Counted from the first letter of the stretch, positions 1 through 10,598 are shown. The stretch is DNA of 64,000 nt from Parafilimonas terrae (GCF_900115755.1 NZ_FOXQ01000001.1:558001-622000); one strand, 5' to 3'. Numbers and translations: made by a program. Notes: generated by a model from the sequence alone, not told the origin.

Positions 1-422
1 TCTTTTTTTATTTCTTCAAATATTAAACGCGGTTGCCTGTTAGCTGAATGAATAGTAGCAATATTCTTATTAAGGCTTATTACTATAGATGGTACAAAAA
101 AGAAAACATCTTCGAAACCAATTTTGTTTATATGGAGTGATAGAAGCCCTTCAATTTCGTTTTTTAAATCATACCCCAAGTGCCCAAAAATCCAGTCTTT
201 ATTTTCATTATAAAAATTATCAAGCTGGGATAAAATATTTTCTGAAGGAGAAAATATTTTGATGGCGTCAACCGCAACCAGGCAATCATATTTGTGATGC
301 TCGTCAACGTAATGATGGCTATCCATAAAACAACAAATGCCAAACCGGTTTGCCCAGCTTAGCATTTGCTTTTTAAACAACAGAATATTATCAATAGGAA
401 AAGACGCAGTTATTCTCTTCAC
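1..422 (-). CDS. pabB: PabB-like chorismate-binding enzyme, N-terminal part (partial)
   Basis: The reverse strand is open from a GTG at 420-422 to the window edge, giving about 140 residues that begin VKRITASFPIDNILLFKKQ. An in-frame TAG lies directly upstream, so GTG is the furthest possible start. Seen: a YDCLVAVDA stretch and a WIFGHLGYDLKNEIEG stretch. The latter matches the N-terminal subdomain of anthranilate synthase component I/aminodeoxychorismate synthase component I, which carry a conserved G-h-hgYDl-nxxE pattern. The catalytic chorismate-binding domain would lie outside the window, so PabB cannot be separated from TrpE here. It starts 11 nt after the acidic-protein gene on the same strand, so the two are probably co-transcribed. 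Likely role: p-aminobenzoate for folate. Confidence 0.7.
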   Translation of the reverse strand, partial: MKRITASFPIDNILLFKKQMLSWANRFGICCFMDSHHYVDEHHKYDCLVAVDAIKIFSPSENILSQLDNFYNENKDWIFGHLGYDLKNEIEGLLSLHINKIGFEDVFFFVPSIVISLNKNIATIHSANRQPRLIFEEIKK

Positions 423-433
423 CTATAGGAGTT

Positions 434-880
434 TTAGAAATCATCGTCATCGTCGTCGTCAAAGCTGCCTGAATCATTAAAAAGATCAAACTCTTTTAAA
501 TCATCATCAAACTTAAAATCCTCCTCTTCTTCTTCTCCACCTTTCTTGCTGCCGCCAGATGATTTTTTACCCTTTGATTTTGGAATATCAAATTCATCAA
601 AATCAGGATCCCATTCTTCTTCCTCTTCAGGCTTATCCCAATCATCCACTTCATCTTCCCCATCATCATCGTCGTCATCATCTTCTTCGGATTGCTTTTT
701 AGTCCTGGGCCCAGACTTTGCGGCTTTTGAAGGTTTTACTTCTTCATCGTCTTCAAAATCTCCATCCAGTTCATCATCCTCTTCCACTTGTTTTTTTGCT
801 TTGGAAGAACTTGTTTTATCAGCTTTATCTCCGGACGGTTTCGGAGTAGTCTTCTTTGTTTTGTCAGATTTAGATGCCAT
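434..880 (-). CDS. Small highly acidic, disordered protein with SSB-like C-terminal tip
   Basis: A 148-residue protein with a Lys/Ser/Thr-rich N-terminus (about 1-30) followed by alternating runs of Asp/Glu and short Lys/Ser/Gly spacers. It has no Cys, no membrane segment and no recognisable fold, so it is very probably intrinsically disordered. A few aromatic-acidic islands (WDKP, WDPDFDEFDIP, FKFDDDLKEFDLF) are the only hydrophobic points. It ends in GSFDDDDDDDF, an acidic stretch closed by a terminal Phe, which recalls the C-terminal tip of single-stranded DNA-binding protein. Function unknown; a nucleic-acid-mimic or chaperone-like role is inference. It lies between purA and the pabB-like gene on the same strand. 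The reverse-complement poly-Ser frame is an artefact of the codon runs. Confidence 0.75.
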   Translation of the reverse strand: MASKSDKTKKTTPKPSGDKADKTSSSKAKKQVEEDDELDGDFEDDEEVKPSKAAKSGPRTKKQSEEDDDDDDDGEDEVDDWDKPEEEEEWDPDFDEFDIPKSKGKKSSGGSKKGGEEEEEDFKFDDDLKEFDLFNDSGSFDDDDDDDF

Positions 881-940
881 ACACAGTTTTGATTAAGCTG
901 TTGTAAAATTTCAACGAGTTTTTTTAATCAGCAAAAAAAT

Positions 941-2257
<1,317 letters not shown>

Positions 2258-2462
2258 TTATAAGTTTATGCAAGAAAAATTTCAACGCCGCTTTTTATAA
2301 CAATTTGAATATTGTTTTGACTTGTTATAAAAATCATTAAAGATTATAGCTCCAGGTTTGTATTTATGCACCTGTTGCAAAAATATAACCGACCTGCTGT
2401 AATTTGAAAAAACTAACCTGCATGTTCTTCTCATTACCTGCTTCAATTCAGGCTAAGATTTA

Positions 2463-3878
2463 ATGACTAATTTTACGGCAACAGGTAAAATTATGAGCGG
2501 AAAAACAGCATCAACATTTATTGCTAAAAGCACCATAAAAGCGTCAAACCTCGACCATCGCAGAAAAATTAATTTCAACATCGGCAAATACAATGCTGTT
2601 GTGCCGCAGGGCAAAACGCAATTTAATGATTTAATGGCAGTGCGGGAGCATGCAAAAAATACAAAATGGAATGCTGTTGAGCATCTTGATGTTATGCTGG
2701 AAACATTTGAAAAAAATATTTCAGCACGCGGCGCCAAAGTTATTTGGGCAGAAACAGCAGAAGATGCGCTGAAAGAAATTGGAAAGATTTGTAAAGAGAA
2801 GAACTGCAAAACGATAGTGAAGAGCAAGAGCATGGTTACAGAAGAAATTCATTTAAATAAGTTTCTTGAAAAGCAGGGCATTGAAAGCATTGAAACAGAT
2901 TTAGGCGAATATATCCAGCAGCTCGATAATGAACCGCCTTATCATATTGTAACGCCGGCAATGCACAAAAGCAAAGAAGACATTGCAAAACTATTTGCGG
3001 AAAAATTGAATGTGCCAGATGGCTTATCGCCGCAACAGCTTACATTAATTGCACGTGAAAAGCTCAGGAAGAAATATACTGAAGCTGAGATTGGCATTAC
3101 CGGCGCCAATTTTATAATTGCCGATACCGGTTCAATTTCTGTAACTGAAAATGAAGGGAACGGACGATTAAGCAGCGGTTTTCCCAAAACACATATTGTA
3201 ATCACAGGCATTGAAAAGGTACTGCCATCTATTAATGATCTTGCCTTGTTTTTGCCATTGTTGGCCACTTTTGGAACAGGTCAAAAATTAACTGTTTATA
3301 ATACCATCATTTCCGGGCCGAGACAAAAGAACGAGATTGACGGCCCTGAAGAAATGTATGTGATCTTACTTGATAATGGCAGGACCAATTTACTTGCCAA
3401 CGATAAAGCCCGTGAAGCATTATACTGCATTCGTTGCGGTGCCTGTTTAAATGCCTGCCCGGTTTATAAAAACATCGGCGGCCACAGTTATGGCACAACT
3501 TACAGCGGCCCCATAGGCAGTGTGATTACACCTCAGCTGAGAAATTTAAAAGAGTGGAAACATTTGAGTTATGCTTCATCGCTGTGCGGCAATTGTACCG
3601 AGGTTTGCCCCGTGCGCATAAACCTTCATGAATTGTTGCTCGAGAACAGGCATGAATCTGTAGTGGAAGGCGATAGCCCTGTATCAGAACGTGTTGCCTG
3701 GAAAATGTGGAAAGTGGCGAGCTTAAACCGGAGCATGATGAATATGGCAAATGGCAATCTTAAAAATAAAGTGGTGAACACTATGTTTAAAGCATGGACG
3801 AAGCACCGAGCTGATCTGGATTTCAGCCAGAAAACGTTTAACCAAATGTGGAAGGAAGAACGTGGAAAGAATAGTTGA
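2463..3878 (+). CDS. lutB: LutB-like lactate utilisation iron-sulfur protein (LUD domain)
   Basis: A 471-residue protein of the LutB/YkgF family. The first ~300 residues form a LUD domain (KSKSMVTEEIHLN, ETDLGEYIQQL, GITGANFIIADTGSISVTENEGNGRL). Two ferredoxin-like 4Fe-4S motifs follow: CIRCGACLNACPVY near residue 322 and CGNCTEVCPV near 375. In the lutABC system this subunit helps oxidise L-lactate to pyruvate. Here lutA and lutC are not neighbours, so they must be elsewhere, or the protein serves another redox role. The first ATG (2463) is used; a second ATG at 2493 (MSGKTAS) also fits, as the N-terminus is not conserved. Family assignment is firm, physiological role is inferred. Confidence 0.88.
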   Translation: MTNFTATGKIMSGKTASTFIAKSTIKASNLDHRRKINFNIGKYNAVVPQGKTQFNDLMAVREHAKNTKWNAVEHLDVMLETFEKNISARGAKVIWAETAEDALKEIGKICKEKNCKTIVKSKSMVTEEIHLNKFLEKQGIESIETDLGEYIQQLDNEPPYHIVTPAMHKSKEDIAKLFAEKLNVPDGLSPQQLTLIAREKLRKKYTEAEIGITGANFIIADTGSISVTENEGNGRLSSGFPKTHIVITGIEKVLPSINDLALFLPLLATFGTGQKLTVYNTIISGPRQKNEIDGPEEMYVILLDNGRTNLLANDKAREALYCIRCGACLNACPVYKNIGGHSYGTTYSGPIGSVITPQLRNLKEWKHLSYASSLCGNCTEVCPVRINLHELLLENRHESVVEGDSPVSERVAWKMWKVASLNRSMMNMANGNLKNKVVNTMFKAWTKHRADLDFSQKTFNQMWKEERGKNS

Positions 3879-3925
3879 TTAGTTGAAGAGTGTTGAATTG
3901 GGAATTAGGAATTAGGAATGTAAAT
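3879..3925. repeat. Short tandem word repeat (GAATTAG / GTTGA)
   Basis: Between the lutB stop and the Uma2 gene, GTTGA words are followed by two to three head-to-tail copies of a GGAATTA heptamer. No coding potential; typical slippage-type intergenic filler. Confidence 0.6.
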
Positions 3926-3942
3926 TTGATAAAAGTGATTTT

Positions 3943-4494
3943 ATGAAACTGGTTGAAGAAAATAAAAAATTTGCGAACGATGAAGAATACTTTCTTTATG
4001 AAGAAAGCAGTGAATTAAAACATGAATTAATCAACGGAAACCTTTATGAAATGAGCGGCTCATCAATATATCATAATAAGCTTGAAAGGCGGATTGCAAA
4101 TCTTATTGAAAGATTGTTAAAGCAAAATGAGCTTGAAGTTTTGACAGAGGGATTTAAAGTTAGAACACCGGATAATAATTTCTTTTATCCTGATGTAATT
4201 GTTTGCACCAATAATTTAAAACGCTATTTCACAAATGAACCGGTTTTACTCGTTGAGGTTTTATCCGAATCTACCCGCAAATTTGATTTAACAGATAAAT
4301 TCATTCAATACCAAAAAATTCCAACGCTGCAATATTATTTATGCGTTGAACCTGAACAGCAGGTTATCATTTTTTATTTTAAGACAGAAAGCGGCGAATG
4401 GATGACAGAAACTTTTACAAAAGATGAAAGTATCATTAACTTACCTGCACTCGGCATTTCCTTTTCAGTAAAGGATGTATATAAAAATGCATAA
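3943..4494 (+). CDS. Uma2 family (DUF820) restriction-endonuclease-fold protein
   Basis: A 183-residue protein of the Uma2/DUF820 family, PD-(D/E)XK nuclease fold. Seen in order: KHELINGNLYEMSG (first conserved Glu region), EVLTEGFKVRTPDNNFFYPDVIVC with the PD of the active site, LLVEVLSESTRKFD (the second acidic E-x-hSxST element), then DKFIQYQKIPTLQYYLCVEP. All core motifs look intact. No experimentally fixed role is known for the family; members are abundant in cyanobacteria and scattered in Bacteroidota. The gene stands alone after lutB and converges with the TonB receptor gene. Catalytic activity is inferred from fold and residues only. Confidence 0.85.
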   Translation: MKLVEENKKFANDEEYFLYEESSELKHELINGNLYEMSGSSIYHNKLERRIANLIERLLKQNELEVLTEGFKVRTPDNNFFYPDVIVCTNNLKRYFTNEPVLLVEVLSESTRKFDLTDKFIQYQKIPTLQYYLCVEPEQQVIIFYFKTESGEWMTETFTKDESIINLPALGISFSVKDVYKNA

Positions 4495-4516
4495 CGAGCG
4501 TTTCACTGAAACCTGG

Positions 4517-7060
4517 CTATGAATCTTCACCTGGGCCTCCCTCAAAATCAGAATTATTGTTGTTATTATTATCTTTCTTGCGGAAAATATCTGCGTCGCC
4601 AAACCTATAGCTAAATGTGAGCCTTATAGTTCTTACACTCCAGCGACGGTAACCATCCTGGTAAAAATCATCCGTATCATAAATGGTTCCAAACTTACGT
4701 GTGTTAAACAGGTCGTTTACGCTTAATGAGAGAGCGCCTGCTTTCTTCTTAAAAAATTCTTTACGCACAGCCAGGTCTGTACTAAATTCCGCTTTATTAC
4801 GCCCCTGCGGTATAACCCTTGGTCCTTCATAATTGGTAATTAACTGAAAGCCGAGATTATTAAACAATTTGCTCGATTCTGTAACTATTTTATAATTGCC
4901 TATAAGCTTGGCGTTATAATTAAACCCGTGATTATCAAGGTTTAAATCGCCAACGCTGGCCTTTGTTACAGTATATTGCAAGTTTGTATTAAGTGTAAGG
5001 TCTAACGCTTTGGTAATGTTTTTTTGGAGCGTTAGCTCAGCGCCCCAGCGGTCTTCATAACCGGCATTTATAAAAGTGCTGAGAATAGCATTGGGAGAAA
5101 CAGCCGCATTATTCAATTCTTCATACAGAGATTGCGGAATGGTATCGCTGTACTCTGTGACATCACCCACATTATTCTTGAAATAAATTACACCGAGAAA
5201 ACTGCCACTGTTTTCAGCAAACCTTTTATAATAATTCAATTCAAAAGAATTAGTGTATTCAGGCTTTAATGCAGGATTACCTTGTGAAATATTTAAAGGA
5301 TCATCAATATCTATAAACGGGTTTACTTCCCAAAAACGCGGCCTTCTTATTCTTTTTGAATAATTAAACTGAATATCTTCCGACTCGCTTATATGCTTTG
5401 TAAGAAAAAAACTTGGGAACAATGCATAATTGAGGTCCTTAAACCCATCGGGGAATTTATAGCCGAAATTGAGATTGCTATCAATCATAGAACCGTCAAG
5501 TTCAGAAAGCTCAACACGCAAGCCTACCTGGTAAACGAACGATTTCCATCCATTGGCGTAGTTAAAATAACCGGCATTTACTTTTTCGGTGTACTTAACA
5601 TTATTGCTCAAAGGAAGTTTTGTTTCATTTTCTGCCTGGTCTATCGAGTATGTAGCAAAATTGCTTTTGTTATGATTATAAAAGCTCCTCACGCCAAACT
5701 CAATACGTTTGTTATCATTTATCTTATGGCTGTAATCAATCTGGCCGATCACCTGATATTCATCCGTTAAACCGCTGTTGCGCACCCTGGTTACAGGCGC
5801 ATAAGCACTGCCATCAGGATTATAAAAATTATTTACAATATAATCACTGTTATCTCTTCCACCGGTGTTATAAGTTATATCTGCAGAAAGTTTATTATCG
5901 GGGCTATCAAACTTTCTTTCAAAGCTAAGCCTGCTGCTGCTTCTTTTAAAGTTTCCATCACTGGTTGACAAACGCACGCCTGTATGATCCAAAACTTTGT
6001 CTGCATCAAAAAATTCCTGGTTTTGCTTTTGATCGCTGGCAAACTTTCCGTTATGAAAACCCTGCATAAAAGATAGTGTGGTTTTATCATCAAGGAAATA
6101 ATCAGCGCCAAACCTTACAGAATGAAACTGGCGGAGCCTGTTGTTATCAGTTGATTGGTTAAAATAATCCGTTATAATGCCTTTCTCTTTATTCTCACGG
6201 TATGTTTTTTCTTTGGACGCACCTTCGCTCCTGTTATAATTGCCGCTCGCAAAAAAGTTGAATTTTTTTGCCCTGTAATTAAGATTAAGGTTGCCGTTTA
6301 AAACATTCGGCGTACCTCCACCAACTGAGGCAATGCCATTAAGGCCAATGGTTTTATTTTTCTTAAGTATGATATTGATAATACCACCTGAACTTGATGC
6401 ATCATATTTTGCAGAAGGATTAGTAATTAACTCTACTCTTGCAATATCATCTGCAGCAATCTGATCAAGTGTTAAAATAGTGGGCCTGCCATCTATAAAT
6501 ATTTGCGGCGTACTGTTGCGCAATTGCACATTGCCTTCTGCATCAACTGAAACAGATGGAATATTTTTCATTACATCAACACCGGTTCCACCCTGGGCAG
6601 CAATATTTTTTTCAACATTAAAAATCTTGCTGTCAATACCAAACTTCATGGCAGGCACAGCCTGGGTTGAAACAACCACGCTTTGTAATGTATTTGTTTG
6701 CACACTTAAGTTAAGCGGGCCAATATTAATAGCGTTGCCGTTTTTAACGTAGCTTGTTAAATTTATTTTTTTTGCAATAGCAGCGTAACCTATTGATGTA
6801 ACCTGGAGAGTAACTTCATTTTTTGAGGGAATGTTTTCTACAATAAATTTTCCATCAAGATTTGAAATATCTGACCTGCTAACTGTTCCAGACTGGCCTT
6901 TAAAGCTGATAGTAACAGTTGAGCCAGGCAATGCCTTTTGAGTTACACTGTCCACAACAATACCGGTAAGCGTAATGCCTGTATTCTGCGCTAGCAAAAA
7001 ACTGCTGATTAAAATAAACTGAAGTGAAAGTAAAAATGGTTTCATTAATAATTGTCTCAT
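4517..7060 (-). CDS. TonB-dependent receptor, outer-membrane beta-barrel family
   Basis: An 847-residue outer-membrane transporter. The signal peptide ends at SSFLLAQ (about residue 25; a second in-frame Met is residue 6). It is followed by a carboxypeptidase-regulatory-like domain (TGIVVDSVTQKALPGSTVTI, ~30-115), a plug domain (VSVDAEGNVQLRNSTPQIFIDG, ~135-230) and a long beta-barrel of the OMP_b-brl_3 type. The last clear barrel strand is IRLTFSYRFGDADIF, after which comes an unusual hydrophilic tail with six consecutive Asn. The ligand cannot be read from sequence. Energy would come from the TonB/ExbBD operon at 17-20 kb. A reverse TAnnTTTG at 7155-7162 is a possible promoter. Confidence 0.92.
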   Translation of the reverse strand: MRQLLMKPFLLSLQFILISSFLLAQNTGITLTGIVVDSVTQKALPGSTVTISFKGQSGTVSRSDISNLDGKFIVENIPSKNEVTLQVTSIGYAAIAKKINLTSYVKNGNAINIGPLNLSVQTNTLQSVVVSTQAVPAMKFGIDSKIFNVEKNIAAQGGTGVDVMKNIPSVSVDAEGNVQLRNSTPQIFIDGRPTILTLDQIAADDIARVELITNPSAKYDASSSGGIINIILKKNKTIGLNGIASVGGGTPNVLNGNLNLNYRAKKFNFFASGNYNRSEGASKEKTYRENKEKGIITDYFNQSTDNNRLRQFHSVRFGADYFLDDKTTLSFMQGFHNGKFASDQKQNQEFFDADKVLDHTGVRLSTSDGNFKRSSSRLSFERKFDSPDNKLSADITYNTGGRDNSDYIVNNFYNPDGSAYAPVTRVRNSGLTDEYQVIGQIDYSHKINDNKRIEFGVRSFYNHNKSNFATYSIDQAENETKLPLSNNVKYTEKVNAGYFNYANGWKSFVYQVGLRVELSELDGSMIDSNLNFGYKFPDGFKDLNYALFPSFFLTKHISESEDIQFNYSKRIRRPRFWEVNPFIDIDDPLNISQGNPALKPEYTNSFELNYYKRFAENSGSFLGVIYFKNNVGDVTEYSDTIPQSLYEELNNAAVSPNAILSTFINAGYEDRWGAELTLQKNITKALDLTLNTNLQYTVTKASVGDLNLDNHGFNYNAKLIGNYKIVTESSKLFNNLGFQLITNYEGPRVIPQGRNKAEFSTDLAVRKEFFKKKAGALSLSVNDLFNTRKFGTIYDTDDFYQDGYRRWSVRTIRLTFSYRFGDADIFRKKDNNNNNNSDFEGGPGEDS

Positions 7061-7154
7061 TTAAATTATGAATACAAGCATCACCGCGTAAAAGCAAACA
7101 AATATTATACTAACTACCCGGAACTTAAGCTTACAAACAGCAGGACGAACCCTA

Positions 7155-7162
7155 CAAATTTA
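7155..7162 (-). promoter_or_regulatory. Possible -7 element (TAAATTTG) for the TonB receptor gene
   Basis: A TAnnTTTG match on the reverse strand about 94 nt upstream of the receptor ATG. It would give a leader of roughly 90 nt. No convincing -33 box; low confidence. Confidence 0.25.
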
Positions 7163-7303
7163 ACCAAGAACCTAAGACACTCAGGCCATACTGTTTTACA
7201 TAACAAAACATTAAGATTTATTTCAATAATTATGTTAAAACCACATATTGAAATAGCGGTTCCTTATGTTGACAGAAACGAACACCAGTCAGTTTTTTAC
7301 AAA

Positions 7304-7327
7304 TAAAAAAAGCCGGCAAAGCCGGCA
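7304..7327 (-). terminator. Rho-independent terminator after the CBS-domain gene
   Basis: On the reverse strand GCCGGC-TTT-GCCGGC forms a 6-bp GC hairpin with a 3-nt loop, followed by a T-run, about 25 nt after the CBS gene stop. Confidence 0.85.
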
Positions 7328-7351
7328 TTAAAACAAAGTATATTATATAAT

Positions 7352-7810
7352 TTAATAAACTCTCGGAGGACGTTCATTAATTTCAATCAATGTGCGGGTT
7401 ACACGCGCATCAAGCGCTCTTTCGCCATGAAGCAATATTTCCCTCAAAAGATCATGTATAGTAATAACGCCTTCAAATTCACCGTTGTCTCTCACTATTA
7501 TATAGCGCCTGCCATGTTCAGCCAATAAATTCATGCAATGCTGAACAGAATCGTTTCCCTGTACTTCGGGTAAATCTGTTGACATTACATCTTTCACCCT
7601 TGTTTCCCGGCTCGACCTTCCCTGCAAAGCCACCTTTCTCGCATAATCTCTTTCGCTGAAGATGCCGGTTACATCATCATTCTCTTTTACTATAAGATAA
7701 CTGAGGTTTACCTCGTTTAATTCATTCAGTGCATCAATTACCAAAGCACCTGCATCGATAAAATTATCAGGTGCTTTTTTTTGCCAGATTATTTCGTGAG
7801 CAGTCTTCAT
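7352..7810 (-). CDS. Tandem CBS-domain protein
   Basis: A 152-residue stand-alone protein made of two CBS domains (~10-65 and ~75-135). Recognisable are VKENDDVTGIFSERDYARKV in the first and VKDVMSTDLPEVQ...IVRDNGEFEGVITIHDLLREIL in the second. CBS pairs bind adenine nucleotides and usually regulate a partner enzyme or channel. No effector domain is fused, and no obvious partner is adjacent, so the target is unknown. It is monocistronic with its own terminator. Confidence 0.88.
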   Translation of the reverse strand: MKTAHEIIWQKKAPDNFIDAGALVIDALNELNEVNLSYLIVKENDDVTGIFSERDYARKVALQGRSSRETRVKDVMSTDLPEVQGNDSVQHCMNLLAEHGRRYIIVRDNGEFEGVITIHDLLREILLHGERALDARVTRTLIEINERPPRVY

Positions 7811-8070
7811 AATATATTAATTTTAAAAGATAAGCAGTAAAGGCTATCTGTTGCAATATAAGTGTTGCTGCACATAAAACCGGCTGCATTTTAAACTTTT
7901 TCGGTATTCTGTAAAAATTTATTATATAAGCCTGTATCGTACGCAGCAAGCCTGGTTCAGGTAAACAATATTGAATAGGTTTATCATACATTTATACGCT
8001 TTAACAGCATTTTATTGTACTGGAACAATCATTGCTTTTTCTCAAAAACAGCGCAGTTCACATATATGTT

Positions 8071-9198
8071 TTATAAATTTCCCCGCCTTGCCTGTTCTCT
8101 TTCTATGGCCTCAAACAAAGCTTTAAAATTGCCCTTACCAAAGCTCTTTGCTCCTTTGCGTTGAATTATCTCAAAAAACAATGTTGGCCTGTCTTCAACA
8201 GGTTTGGTGAATATTTGTAAAAGATAACCTTCTTCATCACGGTCAACCAAAATACCCAATTCTTTTAAAGGCTGAATATCTTCATCAATTTCTCCAACGC
8301 GGTCAATCAAATCATCATAATAAACAGAAGGCACTTTTAAAAATTCCACGCCCCTGCATTGCAATGCGCTCACGGTTTCAACAATATTATCGGTTGCCAG
8401 GGCCACATGCTGAACGCCTTCGCCATTATAAAACTCAAGGTATTCTTCTACCTGCGATTTCTTTTTGCCTTCAGCCGGTTCATTGATCGGGAACTTTACA
8501 AAACCATTTCCGTTGCTCATTACCTTGCTCATTAATGCAGAATATTCTGTTGAAATATCTTCATCATCAAACGATAAAATATTCCTGAAGCCCATTACAT
8601 CTTCATAAAACTTTACCCATTTATTCATTTGGTTCCAGCCCACATTTCCAACGCAGTGATCAACATATTTTAATCCTGTTGAAGAAGGGTTATATTTAGT
8701 TTTCCATTTAATATAACCTGGCATGAAAGCGCCATTATAATTTTTTCTTTCAATGAATAAATGTACCGTATCACCATAGGTATGAATACCGCTCATTACA
8801 ACTTCCCCGTTTTCATCGTTCAAAATTTCAGGCTGCATATAACTTACAGCGCCACGTTTGGTGGTTTGATGCCATGCATCTCTTGCATCATCCACACGCA
8901 GCGCTAATACTTTTATGCCATCGCCATGTTTATGAACATGCGCCGCAATTGGTGAATCTTTTTGTAAAGGCGTGGTTAATACAAACGTGAGCTTATTTTG
9001 CCTTAACACATAGCTGGCTTTATCTTTTGCCCCCGTTTCAGGGCCGGAATATGCGAGGCTTTGAAAACCAAAAGCCGTTTTATAAAAATGTGCCGCCTGC
9101 TTGGCGTTGCCAACATAAAATTCAACATAATCAGTTCCCTGCAATGGCAGAAAATCAATGGCAGCAGTATTTGCTTTTGTAGCAATAGTTGCATTCAT
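8071..9198 (-). CDS. hppD: 4-hydroxyphenylpyruvate dioxygenase
   Basis: A 375-residue Fe(II) dioxygenase converting 4-hydroxyphenylpyruvate to homogentisate in tyrosine breakdown. Two vicinal-oxygen-chelate modules are visible. The three iron ligands are present: His181 (KYVDHCVGNV), His264 (GVQHVALATD) and Glu343 (LFFEIIQRKG). The C-terminal gate helix GAKSFGKGNFKALFEAIEREQ is intact. Length is typical of bacterial HPPD. No homogentisate dioxygenase or fumarylacetoacetase gene lies nearby, so the rest of the pathway is elsewhere. The 297-nt gap to the next gene on the right (9199-9495) contains no ORF; a TATTTTTG motif at 9364-9371 on the plus strand is the only promoter-like element seen there. 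Confidence 0.95.
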   Translation of the reverse strand: MNATIATKANTAAIDFLPLQGTDYVEFYVGNAKQAAHFYKTAFGFQSLAYSGPETGAKDKASYVLRQNKLTFVLTTPLQKDSPIAAHVHKHGDGIKVLALRVDDARDAWHQTTKRGAVSYMQPEILNDENGEVVMSGIHTYGDTVHLFIERKNYNGAFMPGYIKWKTKYNPSSTGLKYVDHCVGNVGWNQMNKWVKFYEDVMGFRNILSFDDEDISTEYSALMSKVMSNGNGFVKFPINEPAEGKKKSQVEEYLEFYNGEGVQHVALATDNIVETVSALQCRGVEFLKVPSVYYDDLIDRVGEIDEDIQPLKELGILVDRDEEGYLLQIFTKPVEDRPTLFFEIIQRKGAKSFGKGNFKALFEAIEREQARRGNL

Positions 9199-9495
9199 AA
9201 AAAATAGGTTTAAATGAAAAAATAGAAAAAGGAAGGATTCAGGAAGATTGGTTTATACAGCCATCATGGCAAGTTCCTGCATTAATAAACAATAATTAAT
9301 GCGCTTGTCAGCAAAACATTTATGTGGATAATCCGGAAGCATCGTCATTACAAAGATGACTAATATTTTTGAATGGGATAAAAAGCCGGCAGGCAATTAA
9401 AATGTTTTCATTTTTATTGTGGAATAATTCATTTTAAAAATCTTATTTATTGTTTTAAAAGAATTTCTAACTTAGGACATTGAACCTTGAGGCGT

Positions 9496-10548
9496 ATGAA
9501 ACTGTTGCTTAATCTTTGTTTTATTTTAACCGGCTTTACCTGTTTTTCGCAAAACAGTGCTGCTAATTTTATTGCTTTTAAAAAGTTAGACAGCCGCAAT
9601 ATAACTGCCCCCGATACTTTAGCCTGCCTGCTTACAGCGCCTTACAATACAGAAATGGATAAAGTGCGTTCCATCTTTAACTGGATAACGGATAACATTG
9701 CTTATAACACCATCCGCTATGGTTTTCATTACCTGCCTCAAAACTCAAAGGATGATGCGGAAGCTGATTATGATGCCGATTCTGTTTATAAATCACTTGA
9801 TGAAAGAGTGGCAAGAATAACATTGAAAAGAAAGTATGCTTTGTGCGATGGTTATGCCCGTTTGTTTAAAAGCCTTTGCGATTTTGCCGGCATAAAAAGC
9901 GTTGTCATCACAGGCTATGCAAGGGCAGGTTACAGCAGCCAGTTTGCCTGCAACCATAAATGGAATGCTGTGATGATAGACAGTAACTGGTATTTGCTGG
10001 ATGCAACCTGGGCAAGCGGCTATCTTAATTTTTCAGGCACCGCTTTTCGCAAGGAATATAATGGCTATTATTTTTTAACGCCGCCAAAATATTTTATACA
10101 GGATCATTATCCCGATGATGTGAAATGGACTTTATTAAACAACCCGCCAACGCTTTCTGAATTTAACCGTTCGCCTTTTAAGCAACCGGCTTTTAATTAC
10201 CGGATTGTTTCTTACCAGCCGGCTAAAGGCATTATTCTTGCGGCAGTTGGCGATACCGTAACGGTTACATTAGAAACAACTGACGATAAGAAAACGCTTT
10301 TTTTATCTGATATAAATTCTGTTGATTCATCGCATATTGCGTTGATAGATTCCTGTCTTAAAATGAATAAGCCTTATAGTATAAACGGTAATAAAATAAC
10401 AGCAAATTATATTGTAACCAATGATGATGTGCAATGGCTGCAGGTAATTTATAACGGCGAAGTGGTGCTGCGATATAAACTCAACATAAAAAAAGAGCCG
10501 TTTAATTATCTTCCGGTTGTTATTAAGGATATAGCTGTTAAAGATTGA
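9496..10548 (+). CDS. Secreted transglutaminase-like protein
   Basis: A 350-residue protein beginning MKLLLNLCFILTGFTCFSQ, a Sec signal peptide; this ATG is preferred to the TTG nine bases earlier. A transglutaminase-like cysteine-protease fold follows (~45-180). Seen: FNWITDNIAYN, the catalytic Cys in ALCDGYARLFKSL, the His in CNHKWNAV and the Asp in LLDATWASGY. The C-terminal ~150 residues look like beta-rich domains without recognisable motifs. Proteins of this kind occur in Bacteroidota as periplasmic peptidases or peptide-crosslinking enzymes; substrate unknown. It is monocistronic and converges with the cyclophilin gene. Confidence 0.85.
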   Translation: MKLLLNLCFILTGFTCFSQNSAANFIAFKKLDSRNITAPDTLACLLTAPYNTEMDKVRSIFNWITDNIAYNTIRYGFHYLPQNSKDDAEADYDADSVYKSLDERVARITLKRKYALCDGYARLFKSLCDFAGIKSVVITGYARAGYSSQFACNHKWNAVMIDSNWYLLDATWASGYLNFSGTAFRKEYNGYYFLTPPKYFIQDHYPDDVKWTLLNNPPTLSEFNRSPFKQPAFNYRIVSYQPAKGIILAAVGDTVTVTLETTDDKKTLFLSDINSVDSSHIALIDSCLKMNKPYSINGNKITANYIVTNDDVQWLQVIYNGEVVLRYKLNIKKEPFNYLPVVIKDIAVKD

Positions 10549-10598
10549 TACAATAAACATCTATAATTCTATTTGTCATAAGCATTGCTCCTGCTTTT

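Noticed and set aside
546-896. Plus-strand poly-Ser reading frame of 116 residues
   Set aside because: Exact antisense of the Asp/Glu codon runs of the acidic protein; no independent signal.
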